A DNA stretch of 64,000 nt, taken from Ophiobolus disseminans (Eukaryota > Ascomycota > Dothideomycetes > Pleosporales > Phaeosphaeriaceae). The translations under genes and the position numbers were made by a program. Positions 22,301 to 32,282 of this stretch are shown here, piece after piece. The stretch's first letter is position 1. Each line of letters opens with the position of its first letter. Below the pieces are notes generated by a model. It was given only the letters and a program-made list of their open reading frames with translations, had not been told where the DNA came from and ran no database searches. Location: the NCBI GenBank assembly GCA_010093685.1, contig MU006219.1:453531-517530 (forward strand). Reading direction: 5' to 3'.

Positions 22301-22485
22301 CCTTCGCCCGCGCCACTCGGTCCGTCAGCATCTGCCCGCCGGCCTACTATGCGGATTTGCTGTGCGAACGTGGTCGTTCCTACCTCCAGGGAGTGCTCAA
22401 GGGCGACGGCAGCACAACTTTCTCCCCTACCGAGTGGCAGAGGGACGTCAGCCCTGTTCTTATGGAGTCAATGTACTATCTCTAA
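19319..22485 (+). CDS. ago: Argonaute (QDE-2-like), slicer residues intact, with N-terminal RGG tract
   Basis: Exons 19319-19599, 19651-20889 and 20940-22485 give 1021 aa. Residues 1-94 are a Gly/Arg tract (MADRGRGRGGGGGGGRG), an RNA-binding and arginine-methylation type region. After it come the N domain (VLYTNYFELKGISADTELYR), linker L1 (DUF1785 type, VRGYFGSVRTSVNRILFNLN), PAZ, MID (PNFLFVLLPGD, CDCKLGIPNI) and PIWI. The PIWI tetrad is complete by my count: D765 in GIDVTHPSP, E806 in GRQEMVEEL, D839 in VYRDGVSEGQ and H936 in KPAHYVVL. The protein ends in MESMYYL, the usual buried hydrophobic Argonaute C-terminus. A slicing-competent Argonaute loads small RNAs made by Dicer; in filamentous ascomycetes this underlies quelling and transposon or virus defence. 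Confidence 0.95.
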
Positions 22486-23586
22486 GTACTTGCGTCCTTA
22501 CCCTTACATAACCCCTGCCTCCTGTTCCTTTACTGCGACAAACTTTCCGAACTGATTCGATCAGTTTCACTGAGCCATTCAGCGACTTCGAGTCGCCCAT
22601 ATCATTATCGAGCATCATTATTGGGGTGCTCGGGGTGAAGATCTGGTTGACTGTGCAGCTGTATGAAGATACAGTGCGTTGGTCGACCATTTCGACAGCG
22701 AATACATGCTTTGCATACCGCTGTTCTGTGGTCTACCTCTGGTAGACCAAGCGATACATCTTGCGCTTCGACTTATGGACCCAAGCTATCCAACATTGCT
22801 TGCCATGTCCTCTCTACCCTCATCGGTATTGGCTGATGATCCAACATACATCACATCAGGGACCTCTTCGGAGACGAGAGTTTTGCTACGTCTCGTTTCG
22901 ATTACTCCGTCGCTCCTTTGCTGACAGGTAGAAACTGTACTTCCTTTGGCTACTTAATCGTTATGTAGCACATATACAAAGCCTTTTGCGAACGGCTGTC
23001 TGCGCTACTGCAAGTGATGATTGTGAAGTGACTGACCAATGGGAGAGCAGCAACGCCGCACACCACCGATGCTGTTGAATGTGGTCATTTCTCTAATGTA
23101 ATCAACCATGGGCAAACACATGTGCATTTGCTTTGAACTTGACATGGCTCTAATTTCTCCTGGAAGCATCGATTCGCATGCAAGGCTTCCCTGTTGACGC
23201 GTGCTGCAGGCCGTGGAGGCGGCCGTCTACCCCGCTAGCTTGGATGGACGACAACCAACCAAGTCATTCCACCCAGCCCCCTCGTTTCACCCCACTGCAG
23301 CCCTGGGAAACACGCTGGCCGGTTGTCTGTGGGCGACATGCCTGCCGATCGCATGATGGACGTTCGGATGGATGCGCTTTCACCACGAGCGCTCTGTTCA
23401 AGACCAAACATCGCGATATCGCCAGGCACCAATTCCAGGCACGGGCTTCAATTCACGCGTCACAAGGCTACCCCCATGTGCACCCACTCCCCCAGCGACC
23501 CTGTACCACCACCGTAGACCGGCCTTGCGACCGACCTCCCCAACACTTGGGCCCACAACCATTCACTCAACCACTCCGTCAGCGAT
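22486..23586. other. Intergenic region
   Basis: About 1.1 kb with the 3' flank of the Argonaute gene and the promoter of the next plus-strand gene. A 217-codon frame starting at 23178 runs into the next gene in another frame and has His/Arg/Pro-rich, non-protein-like composition. Confidence 0.45.
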
Positions 23587-25377
23587 ATGATGGACACAAG
23601 CCGCGGCAGCTTCTACGAACACGATATCCCGTCCCTGAGCGCGTCACTGGAGGCTTTCGATCCCGAGCGCAGCATGCATTCGGCCTACAGCGGGCGGTCA
23701 AACATGCACTCGTCACGGTGGAGCATACCGCAGGAGGAGCAGGAGTCCGAGGCAGAGTCGGACGGTCCATGGGCGCCGCCGGCATGGCAGAAGTCGAACA
23801 ATCAGTGGCTGCGCAAGTCGCATCTGAGTGAAAACGCGATGCGCGCAAGCCGGTCGCCGTTTGAACGGGAGGTCACGCCTTCCCGCATACCGCTACCCGA
23901 ATCCCCGCTCAAGCAAACACCGCGCACATCACCAGAGCCCATGTCGGAGCAGGAGCAGTCGTATATGCCAGACAATATCGCCTCAAGAATGCAGAGTCCG
24001 TCAGAAGAACCACACACAGGCGCGGGTGCGCAGCAAGGGGACGGGATGACGCTATCACATCATGACGAGGCGGGGCAACAGGATGGATGTAGGTATTGAC
24101 GGGTGACGCGCGCGTATCATGTACTGATAGCCCTAGATTTGCGCCTTGCCTTCCGAGGAGAGACACTGTTCCGCACCGCGCCTATTGAAGATTCCATCTC
24201 AACCTTTGCGAGCAGCGTCAACTTCTTCACACGGTCGCGAGCCCACGTAGTAACTACCGTCGCCGTCCTCTTCGTCTCATGGCTACTACTACAACCGTGG
24301 ACAACCACTCTCATACCAGACGTCGCCAACGTCGCAGGTATGGCGAAGCAGTTCGAGCCGCTGATGTACGCTTCGGAGAATGTCATACCACGATCGCGGG
24401 AACTGGCCGAGGCGAGCATCGCGGTGCAGGATCTGGGCGAGAGCGTGCGCGCTACCAACATGTCAGCATCGACTGTGATCATAGACCAGCTAGACGACCT
24501 TGGCGACAGCCTCAAGATGTTGTCGGAGAAGATGAGCAGCTTCTTCACGAACGTTGATGGCGACATGGATTCGTAGGTAACCCCTGACCACACCAACGCA
24601 GCGGCTGCTAACAAGCCCAGCATCCTCATAACCATGGAATGGACCAAGCGCGAACTCCAATCCATCCAAGGCCCCAAAATCGGCGCAATCGACACTGTCA
24701 TCGGCAACATCCACGGCGGCCTCTCCAAGATCGGCCTCCTCGAGCGCAAAGACGGCTCCCCCACCGCCGTCGGCCGCGTCGTCAACGACGTCCTCGGCCA
24801 CACGACCCAGCAGCGGTCCAAGGCCACCCTCCAGCGCACCTTCGACTACCTCCTCTCCACACTTGAAGAGAATATCGCCAACGAACTCCTGCGCGCCGAC
24901 ATGCTCTTCCAGCTCTTCGAGTCCGTGGACCGCCAATTCCACAACCTGCACCGCACCGTCGCCAAAGAAGAAGACAGCCTCGCCACCAAGAAAGACGAGT
25001 TCCTCGCCTCCTTGTGGCGCAGCTCAATCACGAATAAAATGAAAATCAAGAAATACGAGAAGAATCTCCGTTTGCTGAAGGATGTCCGTGCGTCGACCTT
25101 GACGAATAAATTCGAGCTCAAGTCACACATTCAGATCATTCACTCTGTTAAAGACCAGCTCGATAAGGCGAGGAAGAATCTCATCTCCCCGCTCATTCGC
25201 CGCGCGCAGAGTAATAGCTTTGGACTGGAGCAGCAGTTGCAGGATTTGAGCGGCACGTATGGGTTTTTGAAGGGCGTGAGGGATGGCCAGAAACAGAAGG
25301 TGCTGAAGGAGCTGTGGGGCGAGCCGAAGCGGAGAGTTGCGATTACGGCGGGGAGGGAGGAGGAGATTGAGGAGTAA
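23587..25377 (+). CDS. Single-pass membrane, coiled-coil protein of unknown function
   Basis: Exons 23587-24088, 24137-24572 and 24621-25377 give 564 aa. Residues 1-170 are disordered and Ser/Pro/Glu-rich, with repeated SP motifs. One strong hydrophobic segment follows near residue 200 (VVTTVAVLFVSWLLLQPW), then a roughly 340-residue helical part with heptad-like Leu/Ile spacing and many charged residues, for example RRAQSNSFGLEQQLQDLSGT. The shape (long tail, one anchor, long coiled coil) resembles nuclear-envelope or organelle-tethering proteins, but I do not recognise the family. Both introns are 48 nt, with GTAGGT donors and CTAG/CCAG acceptors, and the joins keep the frame (DGYLRLAF and DMDSILIT). 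Confidence 0.8.
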
Positions 25378-26065
25378 GGGTAGACGGGCTGCTCTTTGGG
25401 GAGATTGTTTGAGGCGTGATAGTGGCGTGAGGATATTCGGGCGTGGGGTTAGGGCATGGCGATTTGGCTAGACAAATGGTGTCTTTGCTGGCGTATGGGC
25501 GTACTTTCATCTCATATGGGTTCAGAATAGGAATGGGTTGGGGCCTATAATTCCCATTTACTTGTATCAGTGAACACATATTCCTACATTTCACCGTGGC
25601 TTGGATGTGCTCAGTATGCTATCGTCTTCTACACCACTCTCTGCACCATGTCGAGATACACGCTGGGACATCGGAGTTCTTCGCATCTTGAACAAGTCCT
25701 GGAGGCTAAACGGGGTTTCAAGTAATACCGTACTTTGTATGGTCTCGTGAGTTGTGTCGAGTGCGATGAGCATGTGTAATTTCTGTAAGCAGAAGAAAGT
25801 CTGACATGGCATTTCACTTGTAAGATGTTCGAATTTCGACCTTATATACGCACTGAACTCGCACTACCCATCTCCTCCTGGAGTCTGGATGTCTACAAAA
25901 CTCAATTGCCCATCATACCCTGACCTACAACCACCATACGCACATGCCTAGTGCGGTCCACCGCGCGGCCTGACAGCCATTTGTCGATGCTTGAGCGGAT
26001 TCTCGCGGTACCTATCACAGTATGTCAGCAACAACACGCAGTTTCGAACTCAAAAAGAAGACAAC
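25378..26065. other. Convergent intergenic region
   Basis: About 690 bp between the 3' ends of a plus-strand and a minus-strand gene. I see no gene or repeat in it. Confidence 0.5.
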
Positions 26066-28145
26066 TCACTTCTTGACAACCCCCTCGATCGAATCCAGTC
26101 CCTTTGCCAACACATCCATGCGCGGCCCATAACTCAGTCTCACAAAGTGATGACACGGGCTGTCAAACAGATCCCTGCGCCTCGAGGGGTTCAAGTCGAA
26201 GAAGATACCCGGCACAACAATGACCTTCTCCTCCAGACACGCGTTGAAGAAGTTCAAGCCGTCATTAATCCCCTCCGGCAAGCCCGACAAATCCAGCCAC
26301 AGATAGAACGTCGAGTTCGGCATATACGGAAACGTAAACCCAATCTCCTGCAGCCTCCCAATGACATAATCGCGCTTGGTGCGGAAATGCATCTGCAGCG
26401 CACGCATCTCATTGCGCACGCGCGGCGGCGACAGCATCTCGACGGCCGCTTCTTGGAACGGCACATTGCACCCGCCGTCGAGGTACGAGCCGCAGGAGCC
26501 GATGGCCTGGATGAATTCCTTGGGCCCGAGGACCCAGGCGACGCGCCAGCCAGGGAGGCGGAAGCGCTTAGTCAGGCCGTCGATGATGAGGACGTCGTCT
26601 TCGTCTACGTCTTCGACGTTGTCGGCGGCGGAGATGACGGTGCCGTCGCAGTTGGTCGTGTAGTTGTAGCCGCAGTAGAATTCGTCCATGATGAGGGTTG
26701 CGCGGTCGCGGCAGATGTTTTGGATTTGTGCGAGCCTTAAGGTGGGGGGCATAAAGTCAGTTCATGTTTATGGTGTGGGTAAGGTACTTAGCTGAAGAGA
26801 CTGTAAAGGACGTTACATACTAAGAAACTGTTAGCAAATGTGTAAAGAGGGGGAGTACTTGCTCCTAGTTGTTTCTAGAACTAAGGTATGAAATGCTACG
26901 AAAGTAGCACCTCAAGATCGTTCTTAAGACAACAAGCAGCTTGTACCAGGGCATTCGAACCTCTGGGTTCGTCACCATCTGTCCTGGGCTTTGTTAGTTA
27001 AATGTTCAAGAGAAGAGGTTGTACTTGCAACCGGTTATCTTTGGAACCAAGGTACGAAATGCTACGACAGCAGCGTCTCGAAATTCTTGTTAAGACAACG
27101 GGTAGTTTGTACCGGGGCCTTCTTACCTGTGGGGTTACGCGGGTTAGATGTGAGGATGACGGATGTGCCGCGGGCAATTTCCTCTGCAATCTTGTCGGGG
27201 GACATATGGTACTGATCTGCCTCGCCGAGGGGCACAGGGATAGCGGCAATATTGCGGAAGAGCGAGAGCATCTCGTTATACGCCGTGTAGTCTGACATCA
27301 TTAGTCTTGTCTTTGATTTGTTCAAGTCGTTAGATCTCACCAGGGATGAAGAAGCCCAAATAGCAGTTGCCCAACACAGCAGCAATCCGAATCAAACCAG
27401 CACGTCCACCTGGTACAATACAAACATTCTCCCACGTATACTGACTCTTCCTCCATTTGCGGTGGTGCTCGTTGTAAAGCTTCGCAACCGCCTCTCTTAA
27501 GGGCCTGATACCAGCCGTTGGGCCATACTCTCTACCATGAGCGCTGATGTCCACCTCCTTCGGCCTCTCAAAGCAGCCCTCTATGCTATCGTCGACCTCA
27601 GGCGCGCCCTGGCCGAGGTTGGCCCATTCTTCGGGGTGGTCGAGGAAGCCGTGCTTGTACGCTTGTTCGGAGGTCCAGACGACGCCTGTCGAGGCGCGAG
27701 TAGCGTCGAGGCCGGCGTGGGGCTTGTGGCCCTCGTGTGACTGGCGGAACTGCCTGTGGATGCTGGAGCCGAGTTCTGTGTGGGTGTCAGTTTTGATGTC
27801 GTGCTTGTGCGTGTGGAACCACGAGGAGCGGGGATTGGTCGAGTGCGCGTGCTATGGAGGGGCTGAAGTCGAGATCTCCAACGTTGAAGCTTCAGAAGCT
27901 CAATTGCTCAGAAGAGCATCCGATAAGTCCTTTCTCGTGTCTCTTGAAGCTCCTCGAGGCGCTCAAATCTTCAATCTTGCCCATGTCGAGGAAATGACGC
28001 TCTCCAACATGACGTATCCCCCCTCCTCTGAAGCAAAAAGCAAAATCAAACACATACCACTCTCGCTAGGATCCTTGGAGCTCGAGAAGCGTCTCTGCGA
28101 GAAAGCGCCCTTCAAGTGATTAACCTTATCCGCCGAGAAAGACAT
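26066..28145 (-). CDS. PLP-dependent class I/II aminotransferase (ACC-synthase-like subgroup)
   Basis: Exons, in order of translation: 28145-28058, 27775-27341, 27291-27127, 26983-26962 (22-nt microexon) and 26735-26066. They sum to 1380 nt, or 459 aa. Fold-type I landmarks are YGPTAGIRPLREAVAKLYNE, IVPGGRAGLIRIAAVLGN, the SNPRNPTGQMVTNPELAQIQ loop, ATLIMDEFYCGYNY (PLP-ring Asp and Tyr) and IIDGLTKRFRLPGWRVAWVL with K293 as the Schiff-base lysine. RLSYG near the end carries the substrate-carboxylate arginine. The substrate cannot be read from sequence; this subgroup includes ACC-synthase-like and other amino-acid transaminases. The intron arrangement is exceptional: intron 1 is 282 nt, intron 3 is an introner-like element, and intron 4 is read as a stwintron (see the separate entries). 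With that reading the NPTG-to-NICR region is exactly collinear with the family. Confidence 0.88.
26736..26961 (-). other. Composite [D1,2] stwintron
   Basis: The outer intron is G26961 plus 26819-26736 (85 nt once the inner intron is gone). Its rebuilt donor is GTATGT, a CTGAC branch site lies about 24 nt before the acceptor, and the acceptor is TTAAG. The exon join GA/G then reads NPELAQIQNICR, as in related aminotransferases. This is the only splicing path I found that keeps the frame and the conserved residues. Confidence 0.78.
26820..26960 (-). other. Introner-like intron, copy B (141 nt), inner intron of a twin intron
   Basis: In transcript sense it starts GTTCGA and ends GCTAACAGTTTCTTAG. 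Removing it joins G26961 to T26819 and creates the donor GTATGT, which the outer intron then uses. If it were coding, the frame would reach a TAG inside it. Taking its GTTCGA donor directly to the distal acceptor at 26736 breaks the frame. Confidence 0.8.
26984..27126 (-). other. Introner-like intron, copy A (143 nt)
   Basis: In transcript sense it starts GTAAGA and ends CTAACAAAGCCCAG, so it has a standard donor, branch site and acceptor. It splits the Gly codon of NPTG. It aligns end to end with the intron at 26820-26960 at roughly 70% identity by eye, sharing blocks such as GGTACAA, GTTGTCTTAA, TCGTAGCATTTC and GCAAGTAC. Ordinary introns elsewhere in this window are 45-75 nt and show no such mutual similarity. 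Confidence 0.85.
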
Positions 28146-29243
28146 GGTGTCGACAAGCTTTTTGCTAGGATGGAAGTGGTAGAGGGGTAATTATTTGAGA
28201 AAGATAAGTTCGAAGCTTCCGATCTAAGCTTCAAATACCTAATCGCAGCGATTGCCACACAAACAACGAGGACGGGAGAGAGTTTGAAAGTGTGAAGTGC
28301 GAGCACGTCTTTATAAAACCAAACACGACCGCTTGCGCAAGCTTCTGGATCCAGCTGTGGCATCCAACGCACGCACGCACGCACGCACGAAGCGACTATC
28401 TTTCCTAGTCCTACACCTGCATATGCGGCATCCCACCGCCACGAATGGGCACGGACGCATCCAATCAATTGCCTCACGACGTCTTACCGTGACGCGCCAT
28501 GCAGCGATGCCTGGTTACATTTCGTCTACACCGCTACGGTCGTTACAGCAGGCCTGATCTCCCGGCATCGAGATGTCGGTGTACGTTCATGTATCTACTG
28601 GCTAGCCCAAGTGCGAACTGCGTCTTGCGAGTCGCTCGAGGAAAAAGAAATTTGTATCTCGACGTCTCGGGCAACATGCACGCCTTTCCAATGCGGTCGC
28701 ACTAGCCTGTCATGTTTACGCCGCGAAATGTCAGCAGCAGCACCGTCTGAACACAGAACGCTACGTGCACATTTCCTGTCGTCTTGGGCAGCGACATATG
28801 TCGGCCCGCCGACGCCTGATGAACATCGCGGGAGGGGAATAATGCCTCATGTTACAGGTACAGCCCTATCGACTTTTTCCGCAACAACTTGATGCAAATC
28901 GGGACCTGCTTCCGATGCGCTGCGCGTGCGCCAGGAGCGGCCCATTGGAAAGCACTGTTCACCATGTATCACTTTCACATCTTCACGTTTCGGAGCCAGA
29001 GGCAGTGCAGCCGTTCAGCCAAAGCACTTCGGATACATTTGAGTCTGTGAACAACCCCAACGCGGGGAATATCGCAATAGCATTTAGGGGCTGCAAACCA
29101 TGCCATCGATCTCACGTCCGCACATTAAGTGAAACATGATACAGAGTTACAGTGTACATACACCATCTATATACCTCCATCCACAACCAGCACTACACTA
29201 ATCCTACATCCCCCAAACGAAAACAAAACATAAAAAATGCACA
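28146..29243. other. Intergenic region with short microsatellite
   Basis: About 1.1 kb between two minus-strand genes: the promoter of the aminotransferase and the 3' flank of the V-ATPase gene. A short ACGC repeat lies near 28370-28389. Small plus-strand frames have no recognisable product. Confidence 0.5.
28370..28389. repeat. ACGC tetranucleotide microsatellite
   Basis: About five ACGC units in the promoter of the aminotransferase gene, roughly 230 bp upstream of its ATG. This is an ordinary microsatellite. Confidence 0.8.
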
Positions 29244-31952
29244 CTACTCCACAGGATCCTCCTCCAATATCGCCTTAAAGCTAAACGGCTCAAACGTAAC
29301 ACCATCGCCAATGAAATGCTTACTCATCGCCTCGACCCAATGCAGACGCAGCGAATGCAACATAGCGCTCGTACCCTCCATAACACACAGCACCATGACG
29401 GTAGCCGCGAACCAGAAGTAGAAGACTGCGACCATCATGATGGAGCCCTGGATGCCTGTTACGGCGAATGCGTTCTTCATGGTCATGTCCCAGAGGACGA
29501 TTGAGAGGCGTTGATGGGCGAGGGAGAGGGCCCAGAGGCGGAGGTAGGATGCGGTGTGGGAGACGCAGTTGAGGCAGAATTCTAGATGAGTGAGTTAGTT
29601 ACCGATTTTCAGAGTGTTAGATTGGGAGGACGTACCGATGGTGTGAATGACCTGATGAATCATGACTTCACTGAACTCAAACTCCTCATGCTCCTCGCCA
29701 TGGCCAATGTCCTGCGTAATCATCGCAATGCCATCGTCGTCGTCGCCGAAAGATTCGCGTCCGCCGTTGATGTGGCCTGATTCTTCGTCGTCGTCATCGT
29801 CGAGGGCGCTGACGCGGGTGCTCTCGCCGATGCCGCGGTATCCGAGGGCGCGAGCTTTGTTGTGCTCGTAGCGGAGGTAGAAGGGCTTGAGGAAGAGGAG
29901 GATGGGTACGCAGACGAGTGCCATGAGCAGCAGAACGACCTGGACCATTGCTTGTCCGGCGTATAGCGGCGTTGTTCCGGGCTCGAGGGTGCCGGGGTTC
30001 AAGAACATGAAGATCAACATGTTGAGCAGACTGGGGGGGCTCTCGCCGCGGGCGTTCCAGTCGACGGTCCACTTGTACACGATGGTGAAGGCGAGGTATC
30101 CGAAAATGGACTGGAAAAAGATCATGCCCGGGACGAAGTTACCCCAGATGTCGATCTTGGTCTTGAAGTAGCGTGCGTTGACGAGCGACCACATGAGGGA
30201 GAAGGTCATGTGGCACCAACCGAGCAGAATACTGAGCTTCATCTTGTAGCTGTTGGAGAAGAGCAAGTCGTTCTCGGTGTCGTGCCAGCGGTAATCGAGA
30301 CCGAATGGGTAGGTGTAACCTTCGACGCGGTGGGCGTTGGGTCCTAGTTCACCGTTCTTCTGCTCGTCCCAAACCCACATAGACTTGAACCAGGGAAGAC
30401 CGAGGGAGAAGGCGTCACAGTAGAGGAGACCAGTATAGATGGAAAAGATGCCCATCATGAGCACAATGTAGCGACCGTAGAACATCATGGAGAACAGCTC
30501 GTCCAGCTTGCTGCGTTCAAGTCGCTTTTCAAAGTGGATCATGGCAGAGGCGGCAAGCAGCAGAATAACACCGTGTCCGGCGTCACCAAACATGACAGCG
30601 AACATGAACGGGAAGGTAACGATGGCGGGTAACGCAGGGTTGATTTCGCGGTACTTGATCGTTCCGTAAGCGTCGATGATGGTTTGGAAGCCGACGGTGA
30701 ACCTGTTCGTCTTGAAGTATGTAGGTGGGGTCTTAGTGGTCTTGATCTGGTTGACGATGGTTGGGACGGACAGACCAGCACGCTCGTTGACATCCGAAAG
30801 CGTAGACTTGATGAGTCCGAGATTGTTGGTGGGAGCCCATGCCTCAGCAATGAGCGTCTTCCGCTGGTGGTCGTAGGAGAACTTGTTTAGCGTCTCGTAG
30901 GTAGCCTTCTCTTTCTTGATGATGACCATCCATGCCGCCAGGTTGCGACCAATGGCAGTCAGCTCAGCGTCCAAGGTCGACTTTGTGTTCTTCAATACGC
31001 TGGCCAATTCGTTTAGGCGCGTGTTGACCTCGTGGATTTGATCGCGGCGTTCATCGCTGTTCTCATCCACGCTGTATAGATCCGCACCGAGAGACTCTGA
31101 GATCTTGCGGATCTTTGCGATAATCTCCTTTCCGTGCGCAAAGATGATGAAGACGTTCTTGCTCGTCTTCTCGTTATTCTCGGGGTTGATGATGGGCTCT
31201 GGGATCTCGGACTGGTTCATGTACAGATTGCCGCGAAGGGTACGCCACAGGATCCTCTCGAAAGCTGCCATGCGCTCACGGGGGATGACACCAGCAACGA
31301 AACCAATGTTCATGACGGTAAAGGACCGCTCGGCGCCCTCAGACTGGCCGTTCTGCTCGACGTCCCGCAGGAGGGGCGCATCATCGTCGTCGTCGTCGAG
31401 GGATTGCCTGATCTCCTCGGTCTGTCCGCGCGCCCTGTCGAAAAAGCCGCCAGCCTCCCTCAAGACCCAACGCCACTCTATAAGGTCCACCTCGCGTTTC
31501 TTCAATTCCTCGTAGCTCTCATTCAAAGATGCGATCCTGTTCTCCAAGCTCTGGCTCTTGTCCGCCAGCTCGTCAATCTCGGAGGCGGAGGGCGCGGTGA
31601 AGGGGTTGTTGAAGTCGTAGATGGATCGCATGGAGATTTCCGACTTTTCCATCTGCGCGCGGAAGTATCTGAGCTGTCTCTCTACGTTGTCGAGGCGGCG
31701 AATCTCTTGCGTAAAGGTGCGTTGGAAGGCGGTAGTTTCCGAATTGAGCTACCACAACCATCAGCATGCAGTCCAACAACGAAGCTTCCAGCCGCGCTCC
31801 CATCCCCTCGCGCGAAAACATACATCTCTAAAGTCCATAGTGCCGAGCTCTCCCAGCGCCGAAACGACCTCTCGGCCAATCTCGTTGGAGATGTACAGCT
31901 GGGTCAACGACATGTCCGCCGAGCGGTACATGGTGTCCTTTGGTGGCGCCAT
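29244..31952 (-). CDS. vph1: V-type proton ATPase subunit a, vacuolar (Vph1-like)
   Basis: Exons 31952-31824, 31748-29636 and 29581-29244 give 859 aa (yeast Vph1 is 840). The N-terminus (YRSADMSLTQLYISNEIGRE) starts the cytosolic half that contacts the peripheral stalk and regulatory factors. The C-terminal half has eight or so membrane segments (for example FPFMFAVMFGDAGHGVILLL). The last exon carries CVSHTASYLRLWALSLAHQ, whose arginine corresponds to the essential Arg735 of Vph1 that releases protons from the c-ring. An acidic loop (DDDDDEESGHINGGRESFGD) precedes it. The V-ATPase acidifies the vacuole and Golgi. Introns are 31749-31823 and 29582-29635. Confidence 0.95.
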
Positions 31953-32282
31953 GGTGGCAGCTCGAGAGACAGGTCTTCCGGTGAAGATGGCGTGTCTCAG
32001 GAGATGGGCGGGGGTTGGAAGCGGTGTTGGAGGTTGATGGTTGACGGGTGCCTCTGGCGTCTGCGAATGATGCGGCGAACCAGGGCTGGCCCGCGCGCCG
32101 CCAAGCACACGTGCAGCTGTTTCACTGCTGATGTCATCGCCGACTCGACAAGTTGCTCACACCACGGGCATTGTGAATACAGCGCAAGACGGAGGAATTC
32201 TGGGAAGATTTATAGAAACTCAATTTAAGATAGAGTCAATTGTATCACAGACCGAGAAAGCGTTGGGTATCATATTGCAACC
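31953..32282. promoter_or_regulatory. Short intergenic region, VPH1 promoter
   Basis: About 330 bp between the start of VPH1 and the stop of the upstream minus-strand GTPase gene. It must hold the VPH1 promoter and the GTPase 3' UTR. No distinct element is seen. Confidence 0.45.

Noticed and set aside
23178..23831. 217-codon frame overlapping the start of the coiled-coil gene
   Set aside because: His/Arg/Pro-rich composition and overlap with a well-spliced gene in another frame.
26820..26960. Inner introner copy read as coding exon
   Set aside because: The frame meets a TAG inside it and the sequence matches the neighbouring intron, not protein.
26940..26975. tRNA-like GGTTCGAAT box
   Set aside because: It is the donor region of the inner intron; no matching A box or cloverleaf is present.
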